Counted from the first letter of the stretch, positions 7,170 through 14,328 are shown. The stretch: 22,279 nt of DNA from CAYRVX01 sp964642165 (GCA_964642165.1 CAZXOC010000106.1:1-22279); one strand, 5' to 3'. The notes: generated by a model not told the origin, from the sequence alone. Made by a program: numbers and translations.

Positions 7170-7190
7170 TACCATCGCCCGGCCACGCAA
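7162..7190 (-). promoter_or_regulatory. Predicted promoter of the nik operon
   Basis: On the minus strand TTGCGT (7185-7190), a 17-bp spacer and AATAAT (7162-7167, five of six consensus bases) form a sigma-70-like promoter about 30 bp before the nikK start. It is one of the few AT-rich spots in this GC-rich stretch. The -10 lies inside the inverted repeat at 7145-7169. Confidence 0.55.
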
Positions 7191-7225
7191 GGGATTTCGT
7201 CCCGGCAAGCGGCGCGAGGGGCGCC

Positions 7226-8512
7226 TCAGAAGTTCATCTGAACCCTCACGCCGACGACGACGGCGTCGTCGACGTCGTGGCGGCCGCCGGGGTTGTCGAC
7301 GTATTGCAGGTGGCCGCTGACGTTCAGCCAGCCGCAGACCGCCGCGCTGTAGTACATCTCGAGGACGGTCTCCCGGGAGGTGCGGCCGGGCTCGGCGTCG
7401 CGGCTGAGGAGGCCCTGCGCCACGCCGAGGGCGAGCACGTCGTCGTCGCGCCCGGGGATCAACCCCCGCACCTGCCCGCCGGCCGACCAGAAGGAATGGA
7501 TCTCGTTCACGTCGCTGTCGGCGCAGCCGAACCGCGCGAAGACGCCGAGCCCCTGCGTGTCGTCGGCGTCGGCGTTCTCCTTGTGGAGCATCTGGTCGCA
7601 GCTCAGGTAGAACCCGACGTCGTCGCGCTTGACGCCGCCGCGGAAGCGTTCCTTGGGCTGGGGGTCGTACCAGAAGCCGGCCCGGTAGGCGCCCGGCAGG
7701 GCGAGCAGGTTCGGCACGAGGCCCGTCTCGAAGATCGCGAAGACGTGGTCCTCCTCGTGGAAGGCGGTGCGGAAGCCCGTCTCGCGCGCGTCGGCTTGGG
7801 CGTCCTGGGCGCCGGCGGCGAGGTAGAAGCCCTCGGCGGGCTCGAGGTACACGGCTGCGCCGAGGCCGTTGTCGGGGAAGGGGATGGTCGGGTTGTTCAC
7901 CAGGGCGCTGGCGAGGAACTGTGTCGTTTCGTCGTTGGCGTACAGGCTGGCGTCGAAGGCGACGGGGCAGCCGCGGCACTCGAACCCGCCGGTCAGGTCG
8001 ATCTTGCCGATGCGAACGATGAGCCGCCCCCCCAGCAGCGCCTGTTCGTACCACGCCTCGGTGACGTCGATCGCGCGGTCGCCGGCGGCATCATCGTTGA
8101 TGCCCAGCAGGCTGCCGACGGAGGAGGCATCCAGCCCGTCGGACCAACTGCCCTCGGCCAGCACGAAGAACGTCCCGCCGGTGATCCGGAAGAGCTTCTC
8201 CAGGTCCAGTTCGGCCTCGAGATCGTAGCTGCCGGCGTACCGGCCGGCGTGACGGTGGGTGGCCAGGCCGCCCTCCAGGTTGAGCTGGTAGACCTCCGTC
8301 AGCCCGAGATGGACGCTCAGGCCGCTCTCGGCGACTGTGCGCCCGAGGCCGAACCAGTCGCCCGTAAGCGAGTCCCGTCGGCACAGATTCGCCAGGCAGC
8401 CTGTCTCCGCCGGCGCCGGCTCCTCCCGCGCGAGGCAGAGGCGACCCGGCCCGACCAGCCCGGCAAGCAGCAGCGCCGCCGCGGACACCGCAAGACTGAG
8501 TCGTTGCTTCAT
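7226..8512 (-). CDS. OprB-like outer-membrane porin
   Basis: This 428-aa protein has an N-terminal signal peptide (about residues 1-28), then the OprB-family opening RRDSLTGDWFGLGRTVAESGLSVHLGLTEVYQ (LTGDW at 49-53). Alternating strands follow, such as YDLEAELDLEKLF, GGRLIVRIGKIDLTGGFECRG, GAAVYLEPAEGFYLAAGAQDA and FRTAFHEEDHVFAIFETG. The chain ends VVVGVRVQMNF, with the terminal Phe expected of an outer-membrane beta-barrel. OprB proteins are mostly sugar-selective porins. Here the gene sits directly upstream of nikK on the same strand (94-bp gap), so a role in metal entry is possible but inferred. The start has GGAAGGA eight bases upstream. A CRGC pair near residue 170 and two cysteines near 39-44 are unusual for a porin. 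Confidence 0.88.
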   Translation of the reverse strand: MKQRLSLAVSAAALLLAGLVGPGRLCLAREEPAPAETGCLANLCRRDSLTGDWFGLGRTVAESGLSVHLGLTEVYQLNLEGGLATHRHAGRYAGSYDLEAELDLEKLFRITGGTFFVLAEGSWSDGLDASSVGSLLGINDDAAGDRAIDVTEAWYEQALLGGRLIVRIGKIDLTGGFECRGCPVAFDASLYANDETTQFLASALVNNPTIPFPDNGLGAAVYLEPAEGFYLAAGAQDAQADARETGFRTAFHEEDHVFAIFETGLVPNLLALPGAYRAGFWYDPQPKERFRGGVKRDDVGFYLSCDQMLHKENADADDTQGLGVFARFGCADSDVNEIHSFWSAGGQVRGLIPGRDDDVLALGVAQGLLSRDAEPGRTSRETVLEMYYSAAVCGWLNVSGHLQYVDNPGGRHDVDDAVVVGVRVQMNF

Positions 8513-8828
8513 GGCTTTCGTCCTTCCCGAGTTCGGTTCGGCAAGCGAGGGCGACCGATGACACCTCGGCCGCCTGCCGGCCGGATGCGGGTGCCGCCTC
8601 GCGATCGGGAAGTGTACGCGGCATGGCGCGGTACTACCAGAGAGGGAAGAATTATTACGGGAAGGCCCCGCACCTGCAGCCGCGGTGCGTCCGAGGAAGC
8701 GCCGGCGCCGCTCGCGCCGAACGTCCAGGCGGGGCGGACCCGGGCTGGTCCAGCCGCGCTGCGCCGGGGGACTCGGCGCCCCGTGGGCCGGGACGCCGCG
8801 GAGTGTCGTTCAGCGCGTCGCCGCCTCG
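8513..8828. other. Upstream region of the porin gene, no intact gene
   Basis: About 316 bp separate the porin start from the stop of the 61-aa gene. The only distinctive element is the AT-rich motif at 8631-8658. On the plus strand an open frame from 8623 starts MARYYQRGKNYYGK, which looks faintly like the start of a tyrosine recombinase, but after about 20 codons it is low-complexity Ala/Gly/Arg sequence. No convincing terminator is visible. Confidence 0.5.
8631..8658. promoter_or_regulatory. Second copy of the nik-type motif, upstream of the porin
   Basis: GTACTACC (8631-8638) and ATTATTAC (8651-8658) match the arms GTAATACC and ATTATTAC of the nikK site, with a spacer of 12 instead of 9 between these 8-mers. 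The right arm is identical over eight bases. It lies 119-146 bp upstream of the porin ATG. It may be a second operator for the same regulator, although the changed spacing and one mismatch weaken this. Confidence 0.3.
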
Positions 8829-9014
8829 TCAGTCCGGCGCCTGAAACTCGGCAGAGCGCCGGGCTGCTTGGGCGGCCCCGCGGGCCAGCTCGAACAGGGG
8901 CACGCCTGCGGCGGCCCGCTTGGCGTAGACCTCCACGTTCAAGTCCTTGACGTGCTGATGTTCCTCCTCGTACTCCTCGGTTGGCGCGAAACGACTTGGG
9001 CGAAATGCACGCAT
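8829..9014 (-). CDS. Small protein of unknown function (61 aa)
   Basis: This 61-aa protein starts at an ATG with GGGAGG seven bases upstream, a strong ribosome-binding site, and has a promoter and leader of its own. The sequence runs MRAFRPSRFAPTEEYEEEHQ, a polar start rich in Arg and then Glu. KDLNVEVYAKRAAAGVPLFELARGAAQAARR follows, likely one amphipathic helix. It has no signal peptide, membrane segment or cysteine. I do not recognise the family. The real start is supported by the SD, and the neighbour on the same strand is another small unknown gene. Confidence 0.7.
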   Translation of the reverse strand: MRAFRPSRFAPTEEYEEEHQHVKDLNVEVYAKRAAAGVPLFELARGAAQAARRSAEFQAPD

Positions 9015-9091
9015 ACAACCGCCTCCCTTGTGATTGCCCGGTTCCCTCCGAAAGGAACGGTCAAATCTGGTTGTCGAAGCCTCCTGCTTCG
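9015..9091 (-). promoter_or_regulatory. Foldable 5' leader of the 61-aa gene
   Basis: On the minus strand this leader holds CGAAGC-AGGAG-GCTTCG (9075-9091, 6-bp stem), a hairpin GTTCC...GGAAC (9041-9058) that extends through flanking CC/GG with one bulge, and ACAACC (on the plus strand, 9015-9020) that can pair with GGTTGT (9069-9074). This long-range pair would enclose the second hairpin and the GGGAGG ribosome-binding site next to the start codon. A regulatory fold is possible; it matches no riboswitch class I know. Confidence 0.4.
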
Positions 9092-9116
9092 GCCCACCGA
9101 TGATGTGCTATAGACT

Positions 9117-9145
9117 ATTGTCCGCCTCCGGCGGCCTCCTGACAA
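9117..9145 (-). promoter_or_regulatory. Promoter of the 61-aa gene
   Basis: On the minus strand TTGTCA (9140-9145), a 17-bp spacer and GACAAT (9117-9122) look like a sigma-70 promoter about 105 bp before the start codon. The spacer contains the hairpin CCGCC-GGA-GGCGG. The transcript would carry a leader of about 95 nt. Confidence 0.5.
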
Positions 9146-9173
9146 GGGGGTACGCACACTTTTTTGGCAGCGA

Positions 9174-9440
9174 TCAGTCCTCCCGGCGGCGGCGAGCCGC
9201 CACGTTCATCCTGCACTCGGCCGCCATGTCCAGGAACTCGCCGTGCTCGAGGTCCTCCAGCGCCTTTCCCTTGGCGTCGAGCTTCTCGTTGAACTTGGTG
9301 CACTTCTCCTGCATGGAGGCGTGGGTGTCCTCGGAGCCGCCGACCAGCTCGAAGTTCTTCCCCCGCGTGAGACGGACTTCGTCGTCCTCGTGGTCCAGCC
9401 CGATGCCCAGCAGCTTCGCCTTGCGGCGCTCCGAGACCAT
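9174..9440 (-). CDS. Small protein of unknown function (88 aa)
   Basis: This 88-aa protein has a near-ideal ribosome-binding site, AGGAAGGAG, about eight bases before its ATG. It begins MVSERRKAKLLGIGLDHEDDE, continues with a short beta-like stretch (VRLTRGKNFELVGG) and then a long helical part (THASMQEKCTKFNEKLDAKGKALEDLEHGEFLDMAAECRM), ending with a basic RRRRED tail. It has two cysteines and no signal peptide, so it is probably cytoplasmic. I do not recognise the family. It has its own promoter, divergent from purA. Confidence 0.8.
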   Translation of the reverse strand: MVSERRKAKLLGIGLDHEDDEVRLTRGKNFELVGGSEDTHASMQEKCTKFNEKLDAKGKALEDLEHGEFLDMAAECRMNVAARRRRED

Positions 9441-9456
9441 CCACGCACTCCTTCCT

Positions 9457-9472
9457 GAACGATCTTTCGTTC
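9457..9472. promoter_or_regulatory. Inverted repeat at the start of the 88-aa gene transcript
   Basis: GAACGA (9457-9462) and TCGTTC (9467-9472) are perfect inverted arms with a 4-bp centre. They lie immediately downstream of the predicted -10 at 9473-9478 and before the ribosome-binding site, where an operator or a short 5' hairpin would sit. Confidence 0.45.
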
Positions 9473-9500
9473 ATTGTAGCAGGCCGGGCGCCTCGGGCAA
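9473..9500 (-). promoter_or_regulatory. Promoter of the 88-aa gene
   Basis: On the minus strand TTGCCC (9495-9500), a 16-bp spacer and TACAAT (9473-9478, five of six) form a sigma-70-like promoter about 33 bp before the start codon. It faces away from the purA promoter about 55 bp further on. Confidence 0.6.
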
Positions 9501-9555
9501 GGGCCTATCCGGGCGGGCGCCGCCCGCCGGGCGCGAGCGTTTCGCGCCGGACCGC

Positions 9556-9583
9556 TTGACAGCGCCGGGCGGGCAGCTATTCT
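9556..9583 (+). promoter_or_regulatory. Promoter of purA-uppS
   Basis: A perfect TTGACA (9556-9561), a 16-bp spacer and TATTCT (9578-9583) lie about 45 bp upstream of the purA ATG. No obvious PurR-like operator is seen nearby. Confidence 0.7.
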
Positions 9584-9627
9584 AGAGTAGTTGTCTTCGC
9601 GGAGGCGAGTCGAGGGGCGAGGTGGCC

Positions 9628-10938
9628 ATGGAGAGACGGAAGGTGAACGTCACGGTCGTCGGCATGCAGTGGGGCGACGAGGGCAAAGGCAAGGTCGTCG
9701 ACGCCCTGAGCCGCGCCTGCAAGTACGTGGTCCGCTACTGCGGCGGCGCCAACGCCGGGCACACCGTCCACGTCGGCGGCGAGCGCTTCGCCATGCACCT
9801 CATCCCGTGCGGCATCCTGCGCGACGGCGTGCTGAACGTCATCGGCAACGGCGTGGCGTTCGACCCGCCGGTCGCGCTGGGCGAGATCGACGACCTGCGC
9901 GCCCGCGGGGTGACCGTCGGGCCAAATAACCTGCGCCTCAGCCACGCCGCCCAGGTCGTCATGCCCTGGCACCGGGCGGAGGACGCGCTCAGCGAGCGCC
10001 GCCTGGGCAAGGACAAGATCGGCACGACGGCGCGGGGCATCGGCCCGTGCTACGCCGACAAGGCGCGGCGCAGCCCGGCCGTTCGCGTGGGCGAGCTGCT
10101 CGATGCCGCCACGCTCCGCGAGAAGGTCCTCCGCATCGCCGACGCGAAGAACCGCGCCTTCGAGGCGCTCTACGACGCCGACCCGATGGACGGCGAGGCC
10201 ATCGCGGCTGAGTACGCCGAGCACGGGCGGCGCTGCGCGCCCCTGGTGGGCAACACCGGCGCGATCCTTCGCCGCGCGGTGGCGGCCGGCGAGCCCATCC
10301 TCTTCGAGGGCGGGCAGGGCAGCCTGCTCGACATCGACCACGGCACGTACCCGTTCGTCACCAGCTCGCCCGTCACGGCGTGCGGCGTGCCGGGCGGCGC
10401 GGGCGTGCCCCCGGCGTCTGTGGGGCGGGTCGTCGGGCTGGTGAAGGCCTACACCTCGCGCGTCGGGGCCGGGCCCTTCCCCACCGAGCAGGACAACGAC
10501 ATCGGCCAACGCCTTCGGGATCGCGGCAAGGAATACGGCACGACGACCGGCCGCCCGAGGCGCTGCGGGTGGTTCGACGCCTTTGCCGTCCGGTACGCCG
10601 CGGACCTCTCCGGGGCGGGGGAGCTGGCCCTGGCGCTGCTGGACGTCCTCAGCGGTTTCGTCGAGGTGCGGGTCTGCACCGGCTACCGCGTCGGCGGGAG
10701 CGACGTGGCGGACTTCGACCCCGTCGCGATGGGCGCGGCCGAGTGCGTCTACGAAACGCTGCCCGGCTGGCCGGACGACATCACCGAGGCCCGCCGCTTC
10801 GACGACCTGCCCGCCGCGGCGCAGCAGTACGTGCGTCGGATCGAGGAGCTGGTCGGCCGACCTGTCGGCCTGATCGGCGTCGGCCCCGACCGGGAGGCGA
10901 CCATCGTCCACCATACGCGGATCGGGGAGTCGGCATGA
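9628..10938 (+). CDS. purA: Adenylosuccinate synthetase
   Basis: This 436-aa cytoplasmic enzyme condenses IMP and aspartate, using GTP, to adenylosuccinate, the first committed step to AMP. The N-terminal GTP-loop motif QWGDEGKGK is at 14-22 (catalytic Asp17), NAGHTV with His45 follows, and TTARGIGPCYADK is at about 134-146. The C-terminal half has GPFPTEQDNDIG, YGTTTGRPRRCGWFD and LIGVGPDREATI, the nucleotide-binding end. Length is typical (about 430). ATG at 9628 is preferred, with GAGG six bases upstream; a GTG at 9622 is in frame. Its stop overlaps the uppS start (ATGA), implying coupled translation. It sits apart from other purine genes, though apt is also in the window. Confidence 0.98.
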   Translation: MERRKVNVTVVGMQWGDEGKGKVVDALSRACKYVVRYCGGANAGHTVHVGGERFAMHLIPCGILRDGVLNVIGNGVAFDPPVALGEIDDLRARGVTVGPNNLRLSHAAQVVMPWHRAEDALSERRLGKDKIGTTARGIGPCYADKARRSPAVRVGELLDAATLREKVLRIADAKNRAFEALYDADPMDGEAIAAEYAEHGRRCAPLVGNTGAILRRAVAAGEPILFEGGQGSLLDIDHGTYPFVTSSPVTACGVPGGAGVPPASVGRVVGLVKAYTSRVGAGPFPTEQDNDIGQRLRDRGKEYGTTTGRPRRCGWFDAFAVRYAADLSGAGELALALLDVLSGFVEVRVCTGYRVGGSDVADFDPVAMGAAECVYETLPGWPDDITEARRFDDLPAAAQQYVRRIEELVGRPVGLIGVGPDREATIVHHTRIGESA

Positions 10939-11711
10939 TGACGGAGGTCACGCCGGAGAGCAAGGCGGCCTCGCAGGCGAAGCTGGGGCTGCCCCCCGAG
11001 CGACTGCCGCGGTCGGTGGCCGTCATCATGGACGGCAACGGGCGCTGGGCGCGGGCGCGCGGGCTGCCGCGGTCGGCCGGGCACGCCGCCGGCGCCGAGG
11101 CCGTCCGCACCATCGTGACCGAGGCCGTCCGGCTCGACCTGGAGGCCCTGACGCTCTACAGCTTCTCCCTCGACAACTGGCAGCGCCCCGCCGAGGAGGT
11201 CAGCGCGTTGATGCACCTCTACGCGCTGTACCTGGCGAGGGATCGCCCGACCATGGCGGAGCACAACATCCGCTTCCGCCACGTCGGGCGCCGCGACGGG
11301 CTGCCCGAGGCGGTCCTCCGCGAGATCGACGCGTCGACGCGCGCCACGGCCGAGTGCACCGGCATGTACCTGTGCCTCGCCCTGAACTACGGCTCGCGCG
11401 CGGAGATCACCGACGCCGTCGCCCACCTCGCCCGCCGAGTCGCCGACGGGCACCTCCGCCCCGAAGACATCGACGAGGGCCTCATCTCCGAAGCGCTCGG
11501 CACCCGCGGCGTGCCCGACCCCGACCTGCTGATCCGCACGTCCGGCGAGCTGCGCCTCAGCAACTTCCTGCTCTGGCAGCTCTCCTACGCGGAGTTGCAC
11601 GTCACCGACGTCTACTGGCCGGACTTCACCATCGACGACCTCCACGAGGCCCTGCGGAACTACGCGGCTCGCGACCGGCGCTTCGGCGGCTTGAGGGAGC
11701 CGAAGGCCTGA
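10935..11711 (+). CDS. uppS: Isoprenyl (undecaprenyl) diphosphate synthase
   Basis: This 258-aa cis-prenyltransferase elongates farnesyl diphosphate with isopentenyl diphosphate to make the C55 lipid carrier for cell-wall and envelope polymers. The catalytic motif VAVIMDGNGRWARARGLPR starts at residue 28 (Asp33). YSFSLDNWQRP and LCLALNYGSRAEI follow, and the C-terminal signature LLIRTSGELRLSNFLLWQLSYAEL is complete, with the final WPDFT. Length is normal. The start ATG overlaps the purA stop and is preceded by GGGGAG; a second ATG follows directly. Substrate chain length cannot be read from sequence. The usual downstream partner cdsA is absent here. Confidence 0.97.
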   Translation: MMTEVTPESKAASQAKLGLPPERLPRSVAVIMDGNGRWARARGLPRSAGHAAGAEAVRTIVTEAVRLDLEALTLYSFSLDNWQRPAEEVSALMHLYALYLARDRPTMAEHNIRFRHVGRRDGLPEAVLREIDASTRATAECTGMYLCLALNYGSRAEITDAVAHLARRVADGHLRPEDIDEGLISEALGTRGVPDPDLLIRTSGELRLSNFLLWQLSYAELHVTDVYWPDFTIDDLHEALRNYAARDRRFGGLREPKA

Positions 11712-11765
11712 GCGCAGCCCGCGGCCGGCTTCCCGCCGCCGACGGCCGAACTACAGGGAGCTCTC

Positions 11766-12920
11766 ATGGGTGTGGGCGACGTTCTCGGTTCCGAGATGCG
11801 AACGTTCCAGGACCCCTTCACGGGCGCGGCGGTCCACCAGCTCACCGACTGGCGGGCGCACAGCCACCATCCCTACTTCACGAACAGCGGCCTGTGGGAC
11901 GGCGGCCGGCGGCTGGTCGTCGGCTCGGACCGCCACAACCGCCGCAATCTCTACAGCGTCGAACTGGCCGGCGGCGAGATCACGCCGTTGACGGACCTGC
12001 CCGCCGACGAGCCCGCCCATACCCAGCGGGTGTTCCTCAACCCGAAGCGCGACGAGGCGTACCTCGAGGTCGGCCCCCGGCTGGTCGCGCTGGACCTGCG
12101 CACCGGCGCGCAGCGAGAGCTGTTCGTCACGCCGGAGGGCTACCTGCCCGGCAACTTCAGTTGCACGGCCGACGGCAAGACGATCTGCCACGTCGTCCAG
12201 CAGGACTTCGGCGACCGCATCTTCCGCAGCTTCGGCTACACGGGCTTTCGGGAGTACTCGGCCGCGCGGCCGCACTGCGTCATCCACGCCATCGACGTCG
12301 ACGACGGCTCCCACCGCGCGGTGTACGAGGAGGAGTTCTGGCTCGGGCACGTCAACACCTCGCCGGCGCTGGCGAACGTGCTGACGTTCTGCCACGAGGG
12401 CCCGTGGAGCACGATCGACCAGCGGATGTGGGTGCTGGACGTCGCGACGGGGCGGGCCGAGCCGCTCCGCCCGCAGGCGCCCGGCGAGGCGCTCGGGCAC
12501 GAGTACTGGCTGGCCGACGGCGAGCGCGTCGGCTACCACGGGCGGAAGGACGGCGTCCACCGGTTCGGCGTGATCCGCTGGGACAACACCGCGGGCATCG
12601 AGTACGACTTCCCGCACTCGTCCACGCACTTCCACAGCCTCGACGAGACGCTGATCGTCGGCGATGGCGGGCGCGGCGAGCCGTACCTGCTGATCTGGCG
12701 CCTGCGTGACGGCGCCTACGACGGGCCGCGCCGGCTCGCCTGGCACCGCGGCAGCTTCCACGTCCAGATCGTCCACGTCCACCCGCGGATGTTCCGCCGA
12801 CCCGACGGGCAGACCTGCGTCCTCTATACCTCCGACCACAACGGCTACGGCAACGTCTTCCTCGCCGAGGTCCCCGCGTTCGAAGACCTGCCGCCCGTGC
12901 CCCAAGAGGACGCCACGTAG
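11766..12920 (+). CDS. Oligogalacturonate lyase (PL22 family)
   Basis: This 384-aa protein resembles oligogalacturonate lyases, seven-bladed beta-propellers that cleave unsaturated and saturated galacturonate disaccharides to keto-uronates by beta-elimination. The predicted Mn2+ site is intact: His288 or His290 in SSTHFHSL, and Gln334-x-x-His337-x-His339 in HVQIVHVHP, with the spacing known for the family. FCHEGPWSTIDQRMW carries the conserved His210 and a nearby Arg. Blade-like repeats such as RRNLYSVELAGGEITPLTD and PRLVALDLRTGAQRELF are visible. There is no signal peptide, so it acts in the cytoplasm. GGGAG lies upstream of the ATG. It implies import of pectin fragments, but no transporter or other pectin gene is in the window. 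Confidence 0.9.
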   Translation: MGVGDVLGSEMRTFQDPFTGAAVHQLTDWRAHSHHPYFTNSGLWDGGRRLVVGSDRHNRRNLYSVELAGGEITPLTDLPADEPAHTQRVFLNPKRDEAYLEVGPRLVALDLRTGAQRELFVTPEGYLPGNFSCTADGKTICHVVQQDFGDRIFRSFGYTGFREYSAARPHCVIHAIDVDDGSHRAVYEEEFWLGHVNTSPALANVLTFCHEGPWSTIDQRMWVLDVATGRAEPLRPQAPGEALGHEYWLADGERVGYHGRKDGVHRFGVIRWDNTAGIEYDFPHSSTHFHSLDETLIVGDGGRGEPYLLIWRLRDGAYDGPRRLAWHRGSFHVQIVHVHPRMFRRPDGQTCVLYTSDHNGYGNVFLAEVPAFEDLPPVPQEDAT

Positions 12921-12924
12921 CGGC

Positions 12925-13347
12925 ATGATCCACGTCACGCCGGGCATCTCGATCGACGACGACGAAATCGACGTCACCTTCGTCCGCGCGTCGGGCCCCG
13001 GCGGGCAGAACGTCAACAAGGTCGCCACGGCTGCGCAACTGCGCTTCGACGTCGCCCGATCCCCCAGCCTGCCCGAGGGCGTCAAGGCCCGCCTGGTCCG
13101 CCTCGCCGGGCGGCGCGTCACCGACGAGGGCGTGCTGGTCATCGACGCCCGCGAGCATCGCTCGCAGAAGCAGAACCGCGACGCCGCGCTGCGGCGGCTG
13201 ATTTGCCTTCTCCGGCGTGCAGCCGTCCGCCCCAAGCGCCGCCGCGCGACCCGCCCAACCGCCGCCTCCCGCCGCAAGCGCCTGGACGGCAAGCGTCGCC
13301 GCGGCGAGACCAAGCGCCTCCGCCGGACGCCGCGCGCAGAAGAGTGA
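12925..13347 (+). CDS. arfB: ArfB/YaeJ-type alternative ribosome-rescue hydrolase
   Basis: This 140-aa protein contains one release-factor catalytic domain with ASGPGGQNVNKV (GGQ at 26-28), the motif that hydrolyses peptidyl-tRNA in the ribosome. Residues 103-137 form a long Arg/Lys-rich tail (VRPKRRRATR, RRKRLDGKRRRGETKRLRR), which in ArfB enters the empty mRNA channel of stalled ribosomes. There is no stop-codon recognition domain, so it is not RF1 or RF2. Length agrees with E. coli ArfB (140). It starts four bases after the lyase stop and may be co-transcribed with it, though no functional link is evident. Confidence 0.93.
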   Translation: MIHVTPGISIDDDEIDVTFVRASGPGGQNVNKVATAAQLRFDVARSPSLPEGVKARLVRLAGRRVTDEGVLVIDAREHRSQKQNRDAALRRLICLLRRAAVRPKRRRATRPTAASRRKRLDGKRRRGETKRLRRTPRAEE

Positions 13348-13398
13348 GCGGGCCAGTCCCGCGCCGCAGGAGCCGGCGCTGAACGTCCCTCGCCGCCC

Positions 13399-14289
13399 CT
13401 ACGCCGTCGCGCCCTTGCCGGGGGCGCGGGTGAGCTTCCTCGCCAGCGTCGCGTCCTCCTCGATCTGGTCGCGGTCGTCCCTGGGGAAGACGCCCACGCA
13501 GAGGCCGTCCTTCGGCCGCAATTGCTTGAAGAGCTCGCCGAACGCCTTGGCGGGAGCCAGCCGCCCCGCCGCCAGCACCTTGTAGGCCACCACCGGCTTG
13601 TCCAGCTTGCGGATCGTCGCGATGGCCTGCTGCCAGCACGAGCGGCTGTAGTTCTCCGGCTGGTAGACGCACTGGTGGTAGAAGTCGGTGGGGAGCTTCT
13701 TCTCCTCGGCGACGAGGTGGGTGGTCGGGCGGTGCGAGGCGATGCCCGCCGGCAGGCCGAAACTGCGGATCAGCGCCAGCCACTCCTTCACCAGGTCGTG
13801 CCGGTTCTGGGCGAACGCGCGGTCCACGGACTCGCCCTGGATGCAGATGGCCTTCCCGCCGTTCTTCGCGCAGGCGGTGATGTGCTCACTCATCTGGTCG
13901 AACCGATCGGGCTGGCCGATCCATATCTTCAGCTTGCCGCCCTTCGCGCGGTAGGTGTTCCACAGGCGGATCCAGTGGTCGTAGCTGGGCGTCCAGACGG
14001 CGTTGATGCCTTGCTCGGCCGCCTCGTCCATCACGGCCATGATGCGCTCCTCCGTGTACCACTTGCGCATCTCGCCGTCGGCGGCCTGGGGATTGCCGTG
14101 GGAGAAGCCGAAGAACGGGTTGCTCCCGAGGATCAGCCGCGAGACCTTCAGCTTGCCCAGCCGGATCATCGGCATCTTCCCGGCGGGCGTCCCGGCCGCC
14201 GCGCCGCCCGCCGCCCTCACCGCGGCCGTCGCCGCGCCGACCATCGCCGTCTCTCTCAGGAACTCCCGTCGCGTGTTGCTGCGGTTCAT
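13399..14289 (-). CDS. Tat-exported aldo/keto reductase-like protein
   Basis: This 296-aa protein starts with a twin-arginine signal, NTRREFLRETAMVGAATAA (RR at 7-8), so it would be exported folded. Then comes MIRLGKLKVSRLILGSNPFFGF (41-62), the usual first strand of aldo/keto reductase TIM barrels, and helices and strands such as ERIMAVMDEAAEQGINAVWTPSYDH and KPVVAYKVLAAGRL. The Asp expected in the INxxDTA region is replaced (INAVWTPSYD), so the classic Asp-Tyr-Lys-His tetrad seems incomplete; it may not be an NADPH reductase. ATG at 14289 is favoured because GGAGGAG lies upstream, over a GTG one codon earlier. It is divergent from the Gfo/Idh gene. Confidence 0.8.
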   Translation of the reverse strand: MNRSNTRREFLRETAMVGAATAAVRAAGGAAAGTPAGKMPMIRLGKLKVSRLILGSNPFFGFSHGNPQAADGEMRKWYTEERIMAVMDEAAEQGINAVWTPSYDHWIRLWNTYRAKGGKLKIWIGQPDRFDQMSEHITACAKNGGKAICIQGESVDRAFAQNRHDLVKEWLALIRSFGLPAGIASHRPTTHLVAEEKKLPTDFYHQCVYQPENYSRSCWQQAIATIRKLDKPVVAYKVLAAGRLAPAKAFGELFKQLRPKDGLCVGVFPRDDRDQIEEDATLARKLTRAPGKGATA

Positions 14290-14314
14290 CACCGTCTCCT
14301 CCAGCGTACCGTGC

Positions 14315-14328
14315 GATCCCCGGGGATC
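14315..14328. repeat. 14-bp palindrome in the divergent intergenic region
   Basis: GATCCCCGGGGATC is a perfect palindrome 26-39 bp upstream of the aldo/keto reductase-like ATG. It could be an operator for the divergent pair or a 5' hairpin. Chance is not excluded in GC-rich DNA. Confidence 0.4.

Noticed and set aside
8623..8844. Plus-strand 73-codon frame beginning MARYYQRGKNYYGK, resembling a tyrosine recombinase start
   Set aside because: Only the first ~14 residues look like a recombinase; the rest is low-complexity Ala/Gly/Arg typical of GC-rich noncoding DNA, and no core domain or catalytic residues follow.
9034..9585. Plus-strand 183-codon frame antisense to the 88-aa gene
   Set aside because: No ribosome-binding site and no recognisable motif; the opposite strand has a strong SD, promoter and a sensible protein composition.
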